From the NCBI RefSeq assembly GCF_020184175.1, contig NC_065531.1:75858604-75922603 (forward strand): a stretch of 64,000 nt of DNA, written 5' to 3'. Under the pieces are notes generated by a model. The model saw nothing but the letters and a program-made list of their open reading frames with translations, had not been told where the DNA came from and made no database searches. Shown here one piece after another: positions 38,501 through 53,500 of the stretch (position 1 is its first letter; every line of letters starts with the position of its first letter). The position numbers were made by a program, and so were the translations under genes. The DNA comes from Aphis gossypii (lineage: Eukaryota > Arthropoda > Insecta > Hemiptera > Aphididae).

Positions 38501-41500
38501 ATATTTGAAGTCAAAAACAAAGTACGATGGCGGAAAACCGAGGTAGGTAGGTATATTATATTATAACGCCGAGACGAAGGGTATCGCGAAGGTAGACACT
38601 ATACGAGTATACGACCAGCGGTGGGGTCTAAGTAATATAATAAGACCGCAACAAACTCGTGACACGTGTCAATGTAATATTATATATATAATACAATATA
38701 ATACAGTTTATATAGTATTCTATAGTATGTACTATCTACGTGTGCGTGCACGGTGGGCTCGCGAGATGTGTGCAAATATTTGTACTAACAAACGGCGATA
38801 TTAAATTTGGCAAGTCGTGAACGTAATAATATATGTAAATATTATACTTGGCGAACTGGGAGGCTGAGTGCAGTGTACACTATATAATATTATAGTGTTA
38901 TATAAGTTTTAATTATTGTCAACTCGGCTGTATAGACTGTATATATATATATATATATATATACATATGGCAACAGGTGCGAAATACGTACGTTTCCGAA
39001 TTAATCGAAAACGACGTGGACCGCGATTATAATACGACTTAGTGAAATTTTTCCGACAACAAAGACCGCAAGCAAGCAACCGTGCCGCGTATAACACGAA
39101 GGACATGAAGTTTGTGCGTCGGCAGGATTCCGCGTCAACGTCAAATTGTATTAGGCGCAGCGCTCGGATCCGACGTCGAGCACACGCTGTTCAGATCAAT
39201 GATTTTAACGCGGAACGCTATTATAATTCCTATAATTTCTGTGAATTGTTACATTCCTGTAAATAGCTAACGGCAAAGCGCGTTTTTAATTTTAAAAGAC
39301 GAAATAAAGTACTAGGAATAATATTATGTCGGTTTATAAACATCGATTTTTTTATGTAAAAATATATATAGTGTAGTAATACCCGATGGATAGAATAAGT
39401 AATTTTGCTCTTTATTTTGGATCTAAAATTAAAATCGACCGAATGACAACGAATTGATGTTTTAATTTAAATTTTTGAATGTTCCCGTAGTTTGACGAAT
39501 TTCCATGAGATTTCCCGTATTTGTTTACCTATACTCAAAGGTGGTACGGCTACTGAGAATGTTGAGCTAAATTTTAAACAATTTATTAGACAGATATTGG
39601 AGTTCAATTTTTTTCAAATTACACAATAGAAACTACAAAATTGTGCCAATTCATTTAAATTGAATCTAACTCGTTATTGTATTCAATCGCTTTTGGTTTT
39701 AGACTCAAAATTTATTTATCCAAATCTGACGTTGAAAATACCTGTTGCTATTTAAAAAAAAAATGCGATTGTTTCATGCACGTGTTACTTTTTGTAACCA
39801 ACCTAAATCACGTTTTTAAATGAACGAATTTAATATTCAAAAATATAATGTAGAATACTTTATTTATATTCAGTATCTCTTTATATGATTTTATGGACCA
39901 ATTTTTTTTTTTTATAATATTAGGCAATAAAAAATCTCATAACAATTTCTAACAACTTTCGTATATACAATTATTGCATTCAAAGTTAATATTTGGTATA
40001 ATACTGTTTTAATCTAAAATAAAGACAATTATTTTAATAATTTATAGGCAGCCCAACTGTTGAAGTTTATATACCTACCTAAAGATTAACTGTAAAGTTT
40101 ATTGGAAATAACATTTTAAGTTGGAATTAAAAAAATTAAATCAAACTTGGTATATAATTAATGTCAGATATTTTTAGTTTCTTTAAATCGCCTACATGTA
40201 TAAATGTAAGATATTATACACTCTAGAGCAGCGATCTCTACTACCGCGGCCCCCACTAAAATTAAATTGTACATTCTAAGACCCAAAATTTTATAAACAG
40301 TGAATAAAATGATTTTATCTTATAGTCGTTTTTTATCTTATCTTATTGTTTTTATTTATTTTATCTTTCTATTTATAACTTATATTGAATTACCAGTTGG
40401 ACAGAAAAATAGGTACCTACCTACGATTACGATTTTATTCATTTCCACCGCGTAATCTTGTAAGAACAGTTTATCCGTTATCTCGCTTATTGCCCGTTTG
40501 TATTTTATCACATGTTGTCGATATAATGTTTAATTCTGCGAGTAACCAATTAATTTTAATTCTCTATTTCCCAACAACACCCTTTCCTAGCAAAACATCC
40601 TGTCTCATTTTATTATTATCCGAAAAATTTAGTAAACAGTTATAGGTACATTCTTATATTTTTGATTATTATCGTTAAAAATGTATGCGGCCCTCAAGTA
40701 GTTTTCAAAAATTTCATTTAGCCCTTTCTAATATCCAAGTGAGGATCGTTGCTTTAGAGTCTAGAATCTTGATAATAAAAAACATCACCGTGAGATATAA
40801 GTTGTATATATATATAGAATTTAAAAAGTATCGAAAATACATTGCCACAATATTTTATTTTTCACAACCGTTTGAGACGCTTAAATTTTGAAATTGCAAA
40901 TTATTTCTTATATAAAAATCTATGTTATTTTTGATTTATACAGTTAAAGATTGAATATATTTTAATACAAATTTTTCATAACTCATGATTTTTCTTATCA
41001 TACGATATCGAAGTAAATTTTACAGTTGTAACAGTGTTAAATTATACATGATATTTTTGTATGCTGAGATTTTCTCTAGCAATAGTTATCATAGTTATAT
41101 GGATAATCATAAGTGGATTAGTTTTTTCAAGGTATTTATTAATTTTTTTTAAATTTAATTACACTTATTAAAATGTGAATTCATTAATTTTAATTTGTAA
41201 AATGCACGCTCTGGGGAGTCACGTAAAATAGGAACTGTTAATACTAATAAAGTTGTGAACATTTTCGGGAAAAAATCTTAAAATCTTTTAGATTAACATA
41301 CTTCATTAATAGTATTTACTATTTATAATTTTAATTTTTTGTATTCAGCTAGGTGTTATTTAAATTTAGAATATCACCATTCTTGTATAGTTTGTGAGAA
41401 GTTTTACAAAAATGTTCAAAACCAAAATATGCATTATAAAATTGCATGTATTATTTTTTTAAAACTTAAACTGAAATTATTTTACTGTAAGTACTTTCAA

Positions 41501-44500
41501 AAGCTTAAAAAACATCAAAAGATAACTAACTAACTTGGCAAAGCTTTTCTACTTATTTTAAACACTTCTTTCACAATAAAAAAAAATATATCTCTATAAC
41601 TTAAATTTTATTATAATGATGTAATATTTTTATTGAAACTTTCACTTTTTTCTTTTCATTTAATTGTGTAGGTACCTAATAAAAATACGTATCTAAAACT
41701 TTAATTTAAGTTTTTTTTTTTAAGTAGTTATCAATGGGCTCGGCAGTTGGATTATATTTTCATCTAATTATGTATATTCTGTAAATATTTTTTTGCATCT
41801 TCTATTTATTTGAATATTTTTTAACGAAAATAAGTAAATAATACGTTTTACTATAAATATTTGACGGTATTATCATGATTATGATACTATAAACGTAATT
41901 TTATTCCATATTATCATATCAGAAGTTTGGGAATCTTTTTTTTATTGTTACAGTATCAACTACATAGTTATTAGTTTGATTTGATGTTTGTATATGTATA
42001 TATGTGAGTATGTAACCACGTGAAACACGTTTTGCATTAGTGAATATTTAATACATTTTGTAATTAAAATTAAGAAATTTAGCAATATATATAAATACAA
42101 TAACTACTTTACCGATATCAAGAACATTTGCTAATAAACTTCTTGACGATCGCTCTCGGAGTTCTATACCTCTTCGATCTGTATATCTACTTCTGATGGC
42201 TTTGAACGATATGTCTTTACCTGGCCTTTGCATACATAAGATCCATGGCAACCATAGGAGGAAAAAACACTTAACCTATAAAAAAATAATTGAAAGTTAT
42301 AATTTATTATAATAGTAACAATTATCGATGATCGTATACAACATGGTGGCATAATTGGTTAGGTTAAAATACTTATTGCTAAATTAATATACCTGCCTAC
42401 CAATAAGTTCCTTAATAATTTTATATTAATGTAAGGAATTTCTGGCTGACAATATTTATTAAACATGACGTTAAATCCATAAAATTTATATTTTAATAAT
42501 GGAATGCACCAGTGTTTATATAAATGTCATTCCATTTTTATGGTGTTTTAAATATTAAATTTAACAAAATAAAGAATATTAACACACAAATTACCCATGG
42601 TCCCATTGTATGTATGTCAGCTGTTCGGTGATGATAGTTGAGCACCACCAATGTGAGTACTACCGACGAAGCCACCATAAACATGATGCAATTGAAGTAG
42701 GTACCTAAGGAAAATTGTATTATTTAGTTTTTTTTTAATTTTTAATATTTATACTGAGGACTAGATCATTCCTTAACGAAATAATATGTTTTAGATGAAT
42801 CATCAGTGCACTAAAGAATTTTAAAGTATAACATGACAAAATGACATAATGACATGTTTGTATATTTTTGTATTAATGTAGAAATGATTTTGTAAAGCAT
42901 TATAGTTATTAAGATGAAAAAAAAAATAAAGAAAAAGAAATCATGCTTATCTATTATTTGTGTATGCACGCAATAAGATGAAGAAACTAAAACTAATTCT
43001 TATAAATAAAAAAGAAATCATTTTCCTTTTAAAACTATTACTATGTATTATTACTTTCTCAAAAAACAATACCTAGGTAAAAGTAATTTAATATAATTAT
43101 AATGTAAATTAAAAAAGGTTCTATATTAAGTCTATAGAACTTACATGTACACAACTTTCATTTCATAAAAGTCTAGTTTTTTTATTTCATTAGTAAAATT
43201 GTGATAAATACAATGAACATAATCAATTATGTAATATATATATTGTATATTATAATTGAAATGTAATGAATAATTTATATTCACTACAAAGTATGACTTA
43301 ACATTAATTTAGTGCTGAACAATTATTATTGTCAATTAAATATTTTTTTTTTTCAGGAAATTTGTTTAATTTTACGTGAAATTAAACAATTGGCTTTATT
43401 TTATTTGCGTACCTTTTTTATTAATAGTAAAAATATAAAAATGGCTAACAATTTCGGTGATGAAAATTTTTCTTATTTAATAATATTTAGGGTCTATTAA
43501 CTTGTTTAAAGATGTGAAATGTGGATACTTATCACTTTCGGTAGGTACTAGATATTATTTTAGAAGACAACTGTTATAAAATTATTATAATAATATAACA
43601 TTTTATCAACTATGCAAAAGAATAAATTATGTTTTAGCATTTTATAAAATATATTTAAAATAAAGGTAGAGTTTTCTGTTATTATATTATTAATAAATTG
43701 ACAAACGTAGGTACTGAACTATACAACTAATATATACATATATGTATATTAATATTATAATAAACATATACATAATTATCATTTATTTATTTGAGGTAGA
43801 GTGCTGATATTGTTTCTAAATTATTAAAAAATATGTTTCATACTTTCATTTATAAAAATTAAGAATGTTATAAAAATATTGAAATTGATTTTATTCATAA
43901 TCTATGCAGTTAAAATATAATATTTTTAACACTATTTTGCTAAATTAATTTAAAGGGTTTAAAAATGATACATTATTATAGAGACATACATATTTTATTT
44001 TGGTACGCACTAAATTTTTTTTAAAAAATATTTTGAAAATTAAATTCTTTAAGTAAGCATTTATTATACTTTATTATCAACGATTATTTCTATTACCTAC
44101 ATTCTACAAATTTATATAAATCATACAAATTATATGATTAAATCAAAATATTACTTGCATACCTACCTATAATGCCACAAGGAAAATAAAGATACTAAAT
44201 AAAAAATACTAAAAAAATACACACAAAATAAAACATAAATATGTAAATACATCGTCGCCGACATTCAAAAAGTAGAAAAATGAAAATTTTTGTAATTTTA
44301 ACTTTTTAAAATCCCATATTTTTATGAAATTTTTTTTGCTTGAAGACTTTTTGTATAACATTAATTAAGTCACTATGCTATAATACAAAAAGCGATCAAG
44401 TGTAAAAATAATTTTACGGGGTTATAGAAATATAAAATTTATAAATAAAATTATAAAAATTATCATTAAACTAATTTTTGTATGACGCCGGCAATATATT

Positions 44501-47500
44501 AAGCTAAACATTTATATCAGTTTTTAATTAAATAAATGTATGTATTTTTTAATACTCAATTATTATTTCCTCGTCAGATCAGTTGATACTTGGAGTGAGG
44601 TAGTATGTATCAACTACAAAATATCATTATTTAATGTTTCATTCGAAACTGGTTTAAATGCTTTTTAAATTTTAGTTAAAACATTTTTTTATTTAAATAT
44701 ATATATTTTAAGAATTATTTAAATGTTGAGTTCATTAAAACTTTTATTGTATACAGCCTGTGTTAGACTAGGACGTCAAAATAATAAAAATTCTAAATCA
44801 TATTAAACGTGAAGCTAAACGTGTAACATAAATAATTATTAGTGTTATGCAGGAAAAACGACAGGTATAAATTCAATAAAAAATAGAGGAATGTAAGAGC
44901 GTTTATGTCACATAATGGATATCAACTTAAGCCAAATTCACTTTCGTGGTTTATTCGTTACATGACGTATATAATATATATTATAGTTAAAGGTTTTATG
45001 AGAAGATAAAACTGCGTGACATGTGTGCCAGATTCCATAATATTATAACGTAACTGGTAACTCTAGTCACGTATTAGCTTACAGTTTTTCACAGACATGA
45101 AGCCTAAAATTATTATGAAAAAAAAATCATTCAAATATTCATGAAAGTTATAGAAATTATATCCATAATTGTCAAGGGAGTTTTTTTATTATGGCGCTTA
45201 GTTCCCTTTTCACATGGAATAATTTCTTCAATTATAGAAAAAAATTGATTAATATACGCTAATATATTGACAGACAAAAGTATTGATCATAAAAATAAAT
45301 ATTATACAATGAACCACGTAATTTATTTTCTTCTTATTATAATAACTTAAACTAAAAATATAACTATAATCCCTTCTGCAGAATATATACTTACTTACTA
45401 AGTTTGATTTGAAATGTGTAAGTTGAAATTTTTAGGGTACCCCCTCTGAGAAAAAAGAGCGCTTATAAAATAATTTTTTTTTCAAAAACATAATTTTAAA
45501 ACAAATATTTGATTAGTTCTTCTCACATAACTTAATTCCTAAAATAAAGTTTGGTTTTGTTCAATAATTTAATAACTTATCTCCATTAAGGCCAATTTTT
45601 TCAACCAGGGGGGGTCAAACAACGTAATAATTTTAGCATACAAAACTTTTAATATAATGTTCGAAAATCTACTCATATATTATTTACTATAGTTAATACT
45701 TTATTCTTCAGTTCATTAATTTATTAAAGATCATTGATTCTATATTTCTATCACTATAGGTCTCTCTATTATCCCGTATTTACGCTATTTTAAATGATAA
45801 TATATATTATGGTTTATTTTTATCAAATCTGTCTAGAGACATAACTAAGTCAATCAACCTATGAGTCTTGAGTCCCAGTTTTCCAAGGGTTTTTTTTTAA
45901 ATTAGGTAAGTACACATATATTAAAAGATTCTTTATTATGATTATAAAAAAATCGAGTCAGAATCTTATTAGATATAGCCACGTCAAAAAAATGTTTAAA
46001 TGATCAAATAATTTTAAACATAAAATATTATTTCTAATTTTGATGCCAGTTAAATAAAAATGAAATAAAAAATTATTAGGAAACTAAATAACTATGACTA
46101 TAAAGGTTTATTAAAGATAAGTGTTCATGTTTGATATTTTACTATTTAGTACTCGAAAAATTATTTATTCAGGTAATTTATTCATGATAGTAGCTTTATA
46201 TGTTATAAAAACAAATATCTGTTATAATGTTTTAGGTAAGCATAATTTATACAATTCTAATACATTTCTTAAGATCTCTTAAAACTTTTAATAAATACTT
46301 TTAGATAAGAAAAGTATATAAATAAATAAAAATAAAATATAATTTTGCCATAAAACTTAACTTAAAATGATTTTAAAATTGTATACAGAATTTCATAAAC
46401 ATAAAGTATTTGGAGTACATTGTTATTTGTTTGTATTTGTTATTAATATTAATCTAAACTTGTTATTATTCGATTTAAATAAAAATATATATGTTATTAA
46501 ATCTTTATGATCTTTAATAGTTGGAATCTTTAAATTTTAGTAAAAAAATAAATCTTTAAGGAATGTTATAATACCTACTTGTTTTACTGTTGTAGTATTT
46601 AACTTAAAACGATTTTTAATTTTTTCATATTTATTTAACACGTATAACTCTATTAAACAGTATCTAAAAATAAACAAACTCGTTAATTTTTGAAAAATTA
46701 GTATTATATAAAATGAAAATACTTTGTGTTTGTATTATAAGTGCATTATCTTAGAATTCTTAGCATATTTTATTAAAAATATATACCTAATAAAAATATT
46801 ATGATCATTAATTAATATTTGGTTACTATAAATTTGTTTATCATAAGTTTTTGATAATTTTGAGTACCTACCTAATGCTTATTAATTTTTTTTTCTCGTG
46901 CCAGTAAGAGGGCACATAGACAAGTGTGCGTGCCTGTGTTTGGAAAAATTAGCTGTTAAAAACGTTGCCTCGGGTGCACCACGTAAAGGTTTTTTCCATG
47001 TACCCAATGATATTAATTTATTATTATCTATTACGGTAACAGGGTTATGTTAATTTATAATTTATTGATTTTTCATTAGATAACTACTACGGTATTATGA
47101 CGTTTAATAATTTTCAAACATTCGAAATGAATATAATATAATAATAAATCGTACAATCGTAAATGTAATACGAGTATACAGTAGTACCCTACTGGTTAGT
47201 ATCATGTAATTTGGTGATAAGGTCACGAGTTTCATAATTATACACAGAAAACGCTAAACTTATTGTTATGTACTTATGTACCTACCATTAATGTAGTATA
47301 ATGTATTTACATTAAAGTGACGTTAGCATATTTGAAATACCTTTACCAAAGTGTGTGTAGGTAATGAGTATATTAACATGTAATTTTTATGTATAATATA
47401 TCCCTTATTATGATATAATAGTGCCTGTAGAGAAAACTTGTGTTTAATTAAAGGAAAGTACCTATACCAAGAATTGTAAAATAGTTTACTGACCCATATT

Positions 47501-50500
47501 TCAGTAAAATATTTTGGGTTTTGATTTCTGAATAATTAACTTTTGTTTTGAAATATAACCTTTATGGATGCTTTTGTGTTCTAATTTATTTAGGGGTTCT
47601 AAAAAATAATTAAAAATATCGAATTATTTAATTATTTTCCTAAGAAAATTAAATTTTAAATAAACTCAATGAATTTATCCAGTCGACTGCTGTAGAGCAA
47701 ATCTTTATTGTACCTCATTGAGTAGCTCACTGTCATGACTCATGAATGTGTTAAATTTTAAATCGATGATAAAATATTGTATATTAAAAATAATTCTGAA
47801 CGAAATAAATAGGTTAATCAGTTTTTTTCAGATTTATAAGAAAATAATATAATAACAATATAATTGTATATCATATTGTTTTAAATGTTTAGTATTTTCT
47901 TTAAAATTGGTTGGTTGAATTAATTTTTACCAAAAACATCATACAATCATACATAACTTAGTCGATTTACATATCACACAATTGTGTGAATATTTCATGA
48001 TATAGATAGCTTAAAATAAATTAAAATATTTTGAAGTATTATTCATTACAAAAATGAATAACTTAATGTATTATTAATGGAAAAAAAATCTTAAATTGAT
48101 GAATCGTTTTCGTTTAAATAATATATTTTTATTCGTTTATATAAAAGTTTAATGTATTCATATTTAATAAAATAAATATATTTTTTTTTAATAATGAATT
48201 CAAATTAAATATGAGTTGCTATACTTAGTAAACCTCGTAACATCGTATTCAAAACATAATGTCTCTAAGGATATATTTAGTGGTAACTTTAACTACAGTC
48301 ATATTATGGTGCCTACCTATGTGTATAATATATATGTATTACAAATGTCAAATAAACTTAAGTACAGAAAATTTTAATGTGTTAGATTAGGATATGTTAT
48401 AATTTAGTGTTAATATATAATATAAAATTATAAAAATAAAATACTTAAAATTATTGATTTATTTCCCAGCAATATTAGAGGCCATAGCTAATCAAGTCAT
48501 AATTAATAATTTTCACTCAACTACTTAATTATCTTCAATATTTTACTGTCTTTTAAAATGTCTTTACTAAAACATATTTTTGGATCTGCAAGATGTTTAA
48601 ATTTAAAATGTTCTCTTAATATGATAATTTAAAACAGTGGAAATCAAACTAATAGCGAAATATCAAAAAAAATAAAATAAATAAATAAATAATAATAATA
48701 ATAATAATACATTTTAGGTATACATGAATGACTTAGAGAACAGTTTGTTTATCAAAACAAAAAATTACTATATGCTTATTTAAATTCAATTTAGAAAACT
48801 AATGAGTTGATAAAAAAGTTTTTTAAATTAAAAAAAAAAAAAAAAATGAATAAATAGTATATTATACAATAATTGTGGTTTTGAAATTTTAATAAAAACT
48901 GTAGGTAAATTTATTATGCAATACAAAGCTATATTTGATGTTTTATTTAATTCTTTATGGTTTTCACTTTTTCATAGAGAAAAAACTAACTTCCATATGA
49001 ATTATGTTACATATTTTCTAAAAGATGTTATGTATTTAGATACAGTAGATGCTTTTAGACGAATGCCATATAAAACGTTAAAAATCAAACGTAAAAACAC
49101 ACGGAGAAACATATTTAATGGTGAATAATAAAAAAAATAAAATAAATTACGGGTCACCTATTAAATATGTTATGTGGTGTTTTCAAGATTAATAAATCCT
49201 TTTGACTTTTTTATACTTTCTACAATTTAAAGGAAAATTCCAATATTTATTTATTTTAACCCAAGCATATTAACACTGAAATATTAACATATATTATGTC
49301 AAAATATAATTATAAATATTGGTAAATTTATGTATAAAAGTGTTCAAGATGGGCGAGCAAATTTTTAGTTTAAATTAGGTATCTTGCGTTCTATGTATTA
49401 TACTTATTTTTATTGGCATGCAAAAATGTACAAATTGTTAGTAGTAAAAATAGCAAAAAACCATAGAAGACAGTAAAAAAAAGTATATATTTTATAATAG
49501 AAGCTGACTGAAAGTTTAATACAAGAGTGTATAATATATGGTATAAAATAATAATATATAATATTACGTATGTAATAACTGACTGAAACAGGGTGTGACA
49601 AAGTTTTGATACACTTAATACTGTGTAATTTATTTTATTATTTAGCATTATTAATAGTTATATAGATTGTATTAATTAATATATTAGATAAATTATTAAA
49701 ATATAATAAATTATATTTTGCGCAAATTAATATTTTTTTGGTGATTATTCATAGATATTTAAAAATTTTAATAATAATCATAGTATGAGTAAAATATCAA
49801 AATTTAAGGCGATAAAATTGTTTCAAAAATAATATTTTTAAATCAAATTATCAAAGTATAATCAATTAATTGTTGTTTTCTAGTTTTAGATCTTTATGGA
49901 AACGTTGAACTAAATATAATATAGTTATTTTTCATAGATTAATCACAAAGTACAAAATGTTGTATTCCAAGCATTTATATTAAAATATTTGAATATTGTC
50001 TTTTTTTTAAATATATTATTTTTTTATTATATCATCAATTAGTAAGAATACATTTTAGAATAAATATTATGTATTATCATTAAGCTAAATATCAGTTATC
50101 TAGATTTATCTCATTTATTTAAATATTTAATTTTTGATTTTGAAAAAAAAATGTGAATAATATAGGGAAATAATCTTGTATTTTGTAAAAACTAGATTTC
50201 TCAAAGTGCTACAATTTTAATTTTGTGGTTAGATTTGAGAACTTTAATTGGAATCTAATATACGTGTGATAATTAATTAATTCTATTCTATTTTAATCTT
50301 TTTTTTCAAATTGCTCAGATATTATACATTTTATAGAGATATAGTATTAATGCGTGTAAAAAAAAACTGCTCTGAAATTATGAAAATATTAAGTTGATAA
50401 TAAATATGTAGGTAATTTGAAAAAAAGTCAATATTAAATTATCAACTAAGACATCTAAAAATTATGTGATGTGGTAGATATTAGAAAAATTATAGAAAAT

Positions 50501-53500
50501 GAAAATATTCACTAGGTAATAATAACTATTTTATTATTTTTCATTATTATTTCGCGGTAAAAAGAATAATTTTATAATTTTAAAATTTATCACTGCGTTT
50601 TAAAATATTCTGGAATATGTTAGTAAAAATGTTGTAAACAAAATGTGATGTATTCTAATAAATTGTGAATTCAAATATGTTTTAATGATAGCTTTAAATT
50701 GAAGTGAAACTAGAAATCAGTTGATTTTGTTATGATCTTTTTTGTGTACATATCTAATTTATTTTTAAGTATAATTACTCCAAATGTTTAATAGTATATA
50801 TCGGCTTTTTAATATTGAATATTTGACATAGGTAGAAAGAAGTTTTACATTTTGCTAGTTTTAACATTTAAGATATATTAATTTATTGAACAACGTGAAA
50901 TAGAATAACTGAAAACATAAACTCTCAACACTTCAAGTTCGAGGACAATTTGTTTGCCTTATTAGTTATTTCGTTATTTCACAACTGTTCTTCAATTCTG
51001 ACATATATTCCTAACTCACAGTTTTCTCTAATTATTATTGATCATAGTTTTGTAAGTTGTTTTAGGTACTACATCTAACTTATTAATTGTTAACGTCCAT
51101 TGTATTTGTATATGTACTTATGTAAGTATGTAACAATAGGAAGAGTGATATACTCTTTAAAGGCTTTAAGAGTTAATTAGTAGATAGAGTTATATTTTTT
51201 TAGTTATAAGTATATTCATAATTTAATTTGTAAGGCTGGTCAAGTTAACTAATTGTTTTAACTCGTTAAGTTAAGTTAATATAGAAAAATGCAAGTTTAG
51301 TTTTAAGTTCTCTCTCTCTCTATGGTTTCAATCCGTAGATTGGTTTGCAGCCATCTTCCAGTCTTCTCTCCTGTCTGCCTTCCTTTTCATTTCCACATAC
51401 GAGTTACATCCTTGGTCCTTTATTATCTGTTGAATGAATTCCAATCTTGGTCTACCCCTACGGTTATTTCCCTCTATTGTTCCTTCTATTATCGATTTCA
51501 ACAATCCTTCGTGTCTTATGATATGGCCTATCCATTCATTTCGCCTTCTGACTATGTTATTCCATAGTGACTTTCCATCTGATAGTCTTTCCAGTACTTC
51601 TACATTGGTTACTCTATCCACCCAGCTTATCCTTAGCATCCTTCTATAGCACCACATTTCAAACGCCTCAAGTCTTCTTTTTTCCTCCGCTGTTATTGTC
51701 CAGGTTTCACACCCGTACAGGGCAATGCTCCATACATACGTCTTTAACATATTCTTTCTTATTTTCAGACTCATGTTTCTTGATGTAAATATATTTTTCT
51801 TTTTGTTAAAGGCTATTTTGGCTTGACAGATACGTTTTATAATTTCAATTCTGTTTCTTCCATCTTTGCTGATTGTGCTTCCCAGGTATGTAAACTCATC
51901 TACTTGTTCTATTGTTTGATTTCGTATTTTTATCTGTATTTTTGTATTATTTTCCTTTCACATACCAGTACTTTTGTCTTCTTCATATTTATTCTCAATT
52001 CCAGTTCTTTTCCAAATGTTTTATCCATAGCATTAATTAGTTGAGCCAGATCTTTCTTGCTGTCCGCAATTAAAGCTATGTCATCAGCAAAACGTAGCAT
52101 ACTTATTTTTTGTCCGTTAATCGTAATCCCTAGCTTGGCATTTTCGTTTATCATATATACTGCTTCTTGGATATATGCGTTGAATATAATTGGAGATAAT
52201 GTACAACCTTGTCTCACTCCTCTGTTTATTTTTGCTTCCTCTTCTGCATCTTGGATCCTTATAACTGCGAGTTCATCCTTGTATAGGTTATACAGAAGTT
52301 TCCTATCTGTGTATTTTATCCCTAATCTTTTCATCATTTTAAACATGACCTTCCAGTTCACGTTATCAAAAGCTTTTTCGATATCCACAAAAGCTATAAA
52401 CGTTTGTTTATCTTTTCTAATCCTTTTTTGAATGATTATCCTTAACGCCAGTATTGCTTCCCTTGTTCCCATATTCCTTCTGAACCCAAACTGGTCTTCT
52501 GTCAGCGATTGTTCTATCTTCCCTTCGATACGTTTGAAGATAATCTTTGTTAGTATTTTAGAGGCATGGGATAGCAAACTTATAGTACGGTATTCTTCGC
52601 ATTTCTTTGCTGCTGTTTTCTTTGGGATGGGGATAATAAGGCTCTTTACGTAATCTTCCGGTAATTCACCTGTTTCGTATATGACTTTGATAATTTGAAA
52701 TAATTCCGTTTTGACTTTTTCTCCCGCCTCCTTCCAAAGCTCCGCTTGTAATCCATCGATTCCTGCTGCTTTTTTATTCTTCAGGTTCCGTAAAGCTTTA
52801 TCGAACTCTTCTCTCATAATTGGGTCTATTTCGTCATCTTCGTCACCTTCTTCAGATTTATCTTCTTCGATTGATTCGATGGTTTCATTTTCCCTAAGTG
52901 TTTCCCCCTTGTATAGGATTTCTAGATATTCTTTCCATCTTTTCGCTACATCATTTTGTTCGTATAGCATTCTTCCGTTGTTATCTTCTATTCCCCCTGC
53001 TCGAGGTTTATGCTGACCAAAAAACATTTTCACCGTTCTATATGCTTCGTCACTACTTCCTGTCTTCATGAGGGTTTCTATTTCACTACACTTTTCTTCT
53101 AAATATTTTTCTTTTGCTTCCCTTGATTTCCTAATAATTAGATTCCTCAGTACTCTGTATTTTTCCTGCCCATCTATACTGCTCGAACTCTTGTATTTCC
53201 TTCTTTCCTCTATCATGTTGACTATTTCCATCGTAATCCATTCCTTCCTCGCTGTATTGTTGCTATTTCCTAGAGTTTTCGTTGCAGCCAATGTAATTGT
53301 GTCTTTCAAGTTCTGCCATCTTTCTTTAATATTTTGGGATTCTTCAATAATTACACCATTAGTGTCTTCATTATATTTTTTGCTTATTTCTCTATCTCTC
53401 AGATTTTTAATTTTCCATTGCGTTATTTCTTTCTTTTTACCCGTTATTGTTTTAAATTTAAGTTCACATTTCATCATTACTAGATTGTGGTCGCTATCTA

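Larger units (their letters stand above)
35553..42112 (-). other. Intron 10 of the nAChR gene
   Basis: A 6.56-kb intron between GTAAAG and TATACAG. It contains an AT repeat (35852-35872), a TA-flanked TIR element (36882-37102), a GC-richer patch (about 38280-39270) with an AT repeat (38941-38962), and a hAT-like element (40229-40751). No coding exon is recognised. Confidence 0.8.

Noticed and set aside
39042..39266. 74-codon Arg-rich frame as a gene
   Set aside because: Composition follows the local CpG richness; no recognisable domain, so kept only as part of the GC-rich patch.
48916..49128. 71-codon frame in the nAChR intron
   Set aside because: No known family, no splice or expression signals, and length compatible with chance in this much sequence.
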